Source: UMGS1002 sp045586785 (lineage in GTDB: Bacteria > Bacillota > Clostridia > Oscillospirales > CAG-272). Taken from it: 17,900 bases of DNA. The notes below the pieces were generated by a model. It was not told the DNA's origin. It made no database searches and worked only from the letters and a program-made list of their open reading frames with translations. A program made the translations under genes and the position numbers. The stretch covers positions 1-17,900 of the forward strand of contig JAZNBA010000091.1 of assembly GCA_045586785.1 (NCBI GenBank), in the 5' to 3' direction. Shown here piece by piece: positions 14,248 through 17,900 of the stretch. Each line of letters opens with the position of its first letter. Positions within the stretch are counted from its first letter, which is position 1.

Positions 14248-15455
14248 ATAGCTTGATTCAATCTTGTTTTTATTCCGGAAATAAACTCATATGTGTTAGC
14301 TACAGTTATGTTGGTTTTATCAACTACAAGTGCGGCTAAGTCTTTGGTCATTATACCGTCCTCTATTGTTTTTATACAAGCAGCTTCAAGAGCGTCAGCA
14401 AATTTGCACAGTTCATTGATTTCATCAAGTTCACCGCGCTTGCGTAAAGCTCCGGTCCAAGCGAATATAGTGGCCATTGGATTGGATGAAGGCATTTCAC
14501 CTTTTAGATAACGATAATAGTGCTGAGTGATAGTTCCGTGAGCAGCTTCATATTCAAAATTTCCATCCGGTGATACAAGCACAGAAGTCATCATTGCCAA
14601 TGACCCAAACGCCGTTGAGACCATATCGCTCATTACGTCACCGTCATAATTCTTACAAGCCCAAATAAATCCACCGCGACTGCGAATCACACGCGCAACA
14701 GCATCGTCGATAAGAGTGTAAAAGTATGTTATTCCTAATTCGTCGAATTTTGATTTGTATTCGGAATTGAATATTTCTTCGAATATTAACTTAAAAGTCT
14801 GGTCGTATTTTTTTGAAATAGTGTCCTTGGTAGAGAACCAAAGATCCTGTTTGGTAGCGATGGCATAGCGGAAGCAAGAGTGCGCGAATGAACGTATTGA
14901 ATTATCTTTATTGAACTGTCCCTGCAGGACACCGGGACCTTCCAGTTCACAAATAGTTAATTTTGTAACTTCACCATTGAAATCTGTAAATACTAATTCT
15001 GCTGTACCTCCGCATTCTGTGCGAATTTCACCTGCTTTGTATATATCGCCGAAAGCATGACGTGCAATTGTGATGGGTTTATCCCAATTTTTAACTACAG
15101 GCTTTATGTTGTTAACGATGATGGGAGCACGAAATACTGTTCCGTCGAGTATCGCACGAATAGTTGCATTGGGACTTTTCCACATTTCATGTAGCGAATA
15201 TTCTTCGACGCGTTGTTTATTCGGTGTAATGGTGGCGCATTTTACGGCAACACCATATTTTTTTGTTGCATATGCGGAGTCAGCTGTAACCTTATCCTGT
15301 GTGCGATCACGTTCAACAACCGACAAGTCGTAATATTCGGTTTTTAAATCTACGTAGGGAAGTATCAGCTCATCTTTGATGAGTTTCCAAAGGATTCGAG
15401 TCATTTCATCGCCGTCCATCTCGACTAACGGTGTTTTCATTTGTATTTTACTCAT
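14244..15455 (-). CDS. icd: Isocitrate dehydrogenase, type II homodimeric (NADP-IDH family)
   Basis: Oxidatively decarboxylates isocitrate to 2-oxoglutarate. The 403 residues follow the eukaryotic-like subfamily (as in human IDH1): VEMDGDEMTR near the start, isocitrate-binding KSPNATIR (93-100), R109, ARHAFGDIY (131-139), STKDTISKKYD (208-218), metal-binding YDGDVMSD (D273, D277) and EAAHGTITQHY (303-313). At position 311 Gln replaces the Arg (R314 of human IDH1) that contacts the 2'-phosphate of NADP, while the next His is kept, so cofactor preference is open. The ATG at 15455 has GGAGG 6 bases upstream and overlaps the stop of the hydratase gene (ATGA). A longer in-frame start would extend into that gene and is unlikely. 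Confidence 0.96.
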   Translation of the reverse strand: MSKIQMKTPLVEMDGDEMTRILWKLIKDELILPYVDLKTEYYDLSVVERDRTQDKVTADSAYATKKYGVAVKCATITPNKQRVEEYSLHEMWKSPNATIRAILDGTVFRAPIIVNNIKPVVKNWDKPITIARHAFGDIYKAGEIRTECGGTAELVFTDFNGEVTKLTICELEGPGVLQGQFNKDNSIRSFAHSCFRYAIATKQDLWFSTKDTISKKYDQTFKLIFEEIFNSEYKSKFDELGITYFYTLIDDAVARVIRSRGGFIWACKNYDGDVMSDMVSTAFGSLAMMTSVLVSPDGNFEYEAAHGTITQHYYRYLKGEMPSSNPMATIFAWTGALRKRGELDEINELCKFADALEAACIKTIEDGIMTKDLAALVVDKTNITVANTYEFISGIKTRLNQAI

Positions 15456-17701
15456 TTTGATCCTCCAAGTTGTTTTTTGCAATGATTCATAAGGCAACCG
15501 TCAAGAATTATTTCTCTTTCTTCATCAGTTAAACCTGTGACATATAATTGAATATTTTCTATATTTCCATTAGCTTTTATAATATATGCGGGGTATTCCT
15601 CATCTCCGTGAACAAGTTTTGTGCGAATGCCGGGAACAAAAACACAATCTCCAACTTCATAATCAAATGAAGTATCGGGTGCAAGGGTAAATGGAAGGAT
15701 GCCCCAGTTTATACAATTAGAGCGATAGCGTTTTGTTGCAAATGCTTGGCAAATGTTTGCTAAACCGCCAAGAACCTTTTGACAAGATGCGGCTTGCTCT
15801 CTTGCTGAGCCATCTCCGGGGGATGTGGCATATACACAAGAACCAAATTGCGTTTTTTTCAAGAGCTCATCGGCATTTCCAAACATGCTTAATATGTTAA
15901 TTAATTTTTGCGGTTCAGAGCCTGTGCGACGTTCAGATTCAATTGCTGAAATGGCCTCTGCTCGTGGAACATATTCGGGCACGCGACGCGATAATGTAAG
16001 TTTGGAAAGGCGTATTGGGTTTGAACGATAGGATGATGACTCTCCTGAGGGAATCAGTTCGTCAGTGGTAGTTACAGGATCATGAATAACTGCAGCAAGT
16101 TCTACCAGTAGGTTTTCACCAAGCTCATATTGTTCGGGCCAATCTGTTATATTGGGGCCCAATATTAAATCTGTATCAGGTTCAGCTTTCCCAAAACCAT
16201 AATATACGCGCTTGTCGTATGGTGAACGATCAAATTTGTATTTATTGGTAGGTATTTCATAATCAATTTCTGTTGCGGGTGTAATTGCACCTTCCATCAG
16301 TGCCGTGGCAGCAATACTTCGCGCATCCATTAGGGCTACACCTGAAAGTTGCTGTTCTCCGGGTTTCGAGCCCTCTCTATTTGGGAAGTTGCGTGTTGTA
16401 TGGCGAATGGACAATCCGTTATTAGCCGGTACATCGCCCGCACCGAAACAAGGTCCGCAGAAAGAGGGCTTTATAATTGCGCCTGATGAAAGCAATGATG
16501 TTGTTGCACCAATTCTTGTAAGTTCAAGAGAAACCGGGACGCTTGTGGGGTATACTGAAAGAGAGAAATATCCATTACCGGTGCTGCCGTTTTTGAGTAT
16601 TTCGGCGGCTTCATTTATATTGTCAAACATACCTCCTGCACATCCTGCGATAATACCTTGATCTGCGTATACTTTACCATTGCGTATTTTAGATACAAGA
16701 TCTATTTTATGACCTCCAAACATTGTAGCTGCATTTTTTTCTATATCTGACAGTATATCTTTAGCGTTTTCGGTAAATTCCTTAATAGTGTATGCGTTTG
16801 AGGGATGGAACGGAAGCGCTATCATTGGTTCTATTTTACTAAGATCGATTTCGATCCATTTGTCATAATAAGCAATTCCCGATGGCTTTAATTCACTATA
16901 TACTTCAGATCTTTGGTGTATATTGTAATATTCTCGTATTATTTCGTCTGTTTGCCAAATTGACGAGAGACATTTTGTTTCTGTTGTCATTACATCAATT
17001 CCATTTCTGAAATCTGCCGACAGGTATTTAAGGCCGGGACCGAGAAACTCTAAAACTCTATTTTTAACAAAGTCTGATTCGAATACAGCTTTGATCAGTG
17101 CTATAGCGACGTCGTGAGGACCAACTCCTCGTTTTGGACACCCATTGCAATATACAAGTACGACTTCAGGGTAATTTATATCGTAGGTTGAGCAAAGCAA
17201 CTGTTTGACAAGTTCCGGTCCGCCTTCTCCAATACCCATTGTGCCAAGCGCGCCATATCTGGTGTGGGAGTCCGATCCTAAAATCATGCGTCCGCACCCG
17301 GTGAGCTCTTCTCGGGCATATGAGTGTATTACACTTTGATTTGCTGGAACATATATTCCACCATATTTACGAGCCGCAGATAATCCAAATACATGGTCAT
17401 CCTCGTTTATAGTTCCCCCGACAGCGCAAAGAGAATTATGGCAATTGGTCAATGCATAGGGAATAGGGAATTCTTTCATTCCGGATGCTCTGGCTGTCTG
17501 TATAATTCCGACATATGTAATGTCGTGAGATACCATTGCATCAAACCCTATTTGTAATTTGTTTTCGCTGGACGATTTATTGTGTGCTTGAAGGATAGAA
17601 TAAGTTATTGTATTTTTTCTCGCATCGTTTTGAGAAATCTCGGAATTATGCAAAAGATGTTCTTGCGAAAGATATATTCCGCTGTCATGCAATTTTATCA
17701 T
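15452..17701 (-). CDS. acn: Aconitase-family hydratase (probable aconitate hydratase)
   Basis: Probably isomerises citrate to isocitrate through a [4Fe-4S] cluster, given its coupling to icd. The 749 residues show GSDSHTR (142-148) and GTMGIGEGGPEL, the cluster ligands C354 (IAGCAGG) and C415/C418 (FCGPC), then the substrate-contact stretch IRHTTRNFPNREG (432-444). The C-terminal swivel domain follows, with GDGSAREQAA (629-638) and FATKRYRSNCINWGILPF (654-671). It differs from classical AcnA (about 900 residues) and AcnB and resembles the 'hydratase' (YbhJ-like) group found in Clostridia. The start ATG 17701 has AAAGGA 7 bases upstream. It heads a two-gene operon behind an extended -10 promoter and overlaps icd by four bases. 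Citrate synthase is not in the window. Confidence 0.9.
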   Translation of the reverse strand: MIKLHDSGIYLSQEHLLHNSEISQNDARKNTITYSILQAHNKSSSENKLQIGFDAMVSHDITYVGIIQTARASGMKEFPIPYALTNCHNSLCAVGGTINEDDHVFGLSAARKYGGIYVPANQSVIHSYAREELTGCGRMILGSDSHTRYGALGTMGIGEGGPELVKQLLCSTYDINYPEVVLVYCNGCPKRGVGPHDVAIALIKAVFESDFVKNRVLEFLGPGLKYLSADFRNGIDVMTTETKCLSSIWQTDEIIREYYNIHQRSEVYSELKPSGIAYYDKWIEIDLSKIEPMIALPFHPSNAYTIKEFTENAKDILSDIEKNAATMFGGHKIDLVSKIRNGKVYADQGIIAGCAGGMFDNINEAAEILKNGSTGNGYFSLSVYPTSVPVSLELTRIGATTSLLSSGAIIKPSFCGPCFGAGDVPANNGLSIRHTTRNFPNREGSKPGEQQLSGVALMDARSIAATALMEGAITPATEIDYEIPTNKYKFDRSPYDKRVYYGFGKAEPDTDLILGPNITDWPEQYELGENLLVELAAVIHDPVTTTDELIPSGESSSYRSNPIRLSKLTLSRRVPEYVPRAEAISAIESERRTGSEPQKLINILSMFGNADELLKKTQFGSCVYATSPGDGSAREQAASCQKVLGGLANICQAFATKRYRSNCINWGILPFTLAPDTSFDYEVGDCVFVPGIRTKLVHGDEEYPAYIIKANGNIENIQLYVTGLTDEEREIILDGCLMNHCKKQLGGSK

Positions 17702-17751
17702 TGTTTTTTCCTTTCAAAGGCTTACTGATTTTGTAAAAATAAATCGTTAAT

Positions 17752-17780
17752 ATTTTAGCATAATAGCAAGCAAAAGTCAA
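17752..17780 (-). promoter_or_regulatory. Sigma-A promoter of the acn-icd operon
   Basis: On the minus strand, TTGACT (17780-17775), 17-bp spacer, TAAAAT (17757-17752), with the extended -10 element TGC just upstream. The predicted start is near 17745, giving a leader of about 44 bases. Confidence 0.8.
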
Positions 17781-17850
17781 TATGCCATATATATTTTTAT
17801 CAATATGTATTAACTTAGCAAAAATCCTCTTCCTTATATAGTGATGATTG

Positions 17851-17879
17851 TTGACAAAGTAATTATGTGATGATATAAT
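17851..17879 (+). promoter_or_regulatory. Consensus sigma-A promoter pointing out of the window
   Basis: TTGACA (17851-17856), 17-bp spacer, TATAAT (17874-17879), with TGA forming an extended -10. All 12 hexamer bases match consensus. It diverges from the acn promoter; the gene it drives begins beyond 17900. Confidence 0.85.
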
Positions 17880-17900
17880 TAGATTGGTAAAATGTTGTCA

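Noticed and set aside
15456..15497. Longer start for isocitrate dehydrogenase
   Set aside because: The 14 extra residues are antifamily in character and overlap the hydratase; the ATG at 15455 has a strong GGAGG.

Overview
The window is AT-rich DNA from a low-GC Gram-positive bacterium. It is most likely a member of the class Clostridia, possibly uncultured and gut-associated. The grounds are strong AGGAGG-type ribosome binding sites, frequent TTG starts, near-consensus sigma-A promoters with 17-bp spacers, the gene order cmk-plsC-ispH-rpsA with IspH fused to ribosomal protein S1, and Firmicutes-type families (YwlG/UPF0340, MurR/RpiR, HI0933/BaiN-like flavoprotein). The lineage is inferred from gene content. 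No rRNA, tRNA, CRISPR array or insertion sequence was seen.

Layout. (1) Positions 1-179, minus: start of a Cro/C1-type HTH regulator cut by the window edge, with its own promoter and a near-palindrome around the transcription start. (2) 180-551: gene-poor AT-rich spacer with hairpins. (3) 552-3188, minus: a tight three-gene operon encoding a stand-alone pre-ATP-grasp-like domain, an Asp/Glu racemase and an atypical MurE-family ligase, probably a cell-wall amino-acid module. (4) 3336-3920, plus: a RimJ/RimL-like acetyltransferase, divergent from the operon. (5) 4073-9541, plus: an operon behind a consensus promoter, with an RpiR-type regulator, a BaiN-like flavoprotein, cytidylate kinase, acylglycerolphosphate acyltransferase and the IspH-S1 fusion, closed by a clear terminator. 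(6) 9665-14201, plus: YwlG-family protein, a THUMP-type rRNA methyltransferase and UvrA. (7) 14244-17701, minus: isocitrate dehydrogenase and an aconitase-family hydratase, convergent with uvrA and sharing its terminator. (8) 17702-17900: divergent promoter region; a consensus plus-strand promoter drives something beyond the edge.

How the genes fit together. Region 5 is housekeeping (nucleotide, phospholipid, isoprenoid precursor, translation). Region 7 supplies the citrate-to-2-oxoglutarate branch, presumably for glutamate synthesis. Region 3 is the least conventional. Its MurE-like ligase has DNPD where diaminopimelate-adding enzymes have DNPR. It sits with a D-amino-acid racemase and a domain that seems to stop where an ATP-grasp catalytic domain would begin, reminiscent of the D-aspartate branch systems of lactic acid bacteria.

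The most unusual single feature is in the ispH-rpsA fusion. At the junction there is an in-frame AGGAGG plus ATG, preceded by two perfect hairpins, so S1 could be made both as a fusion and as a separate protein.
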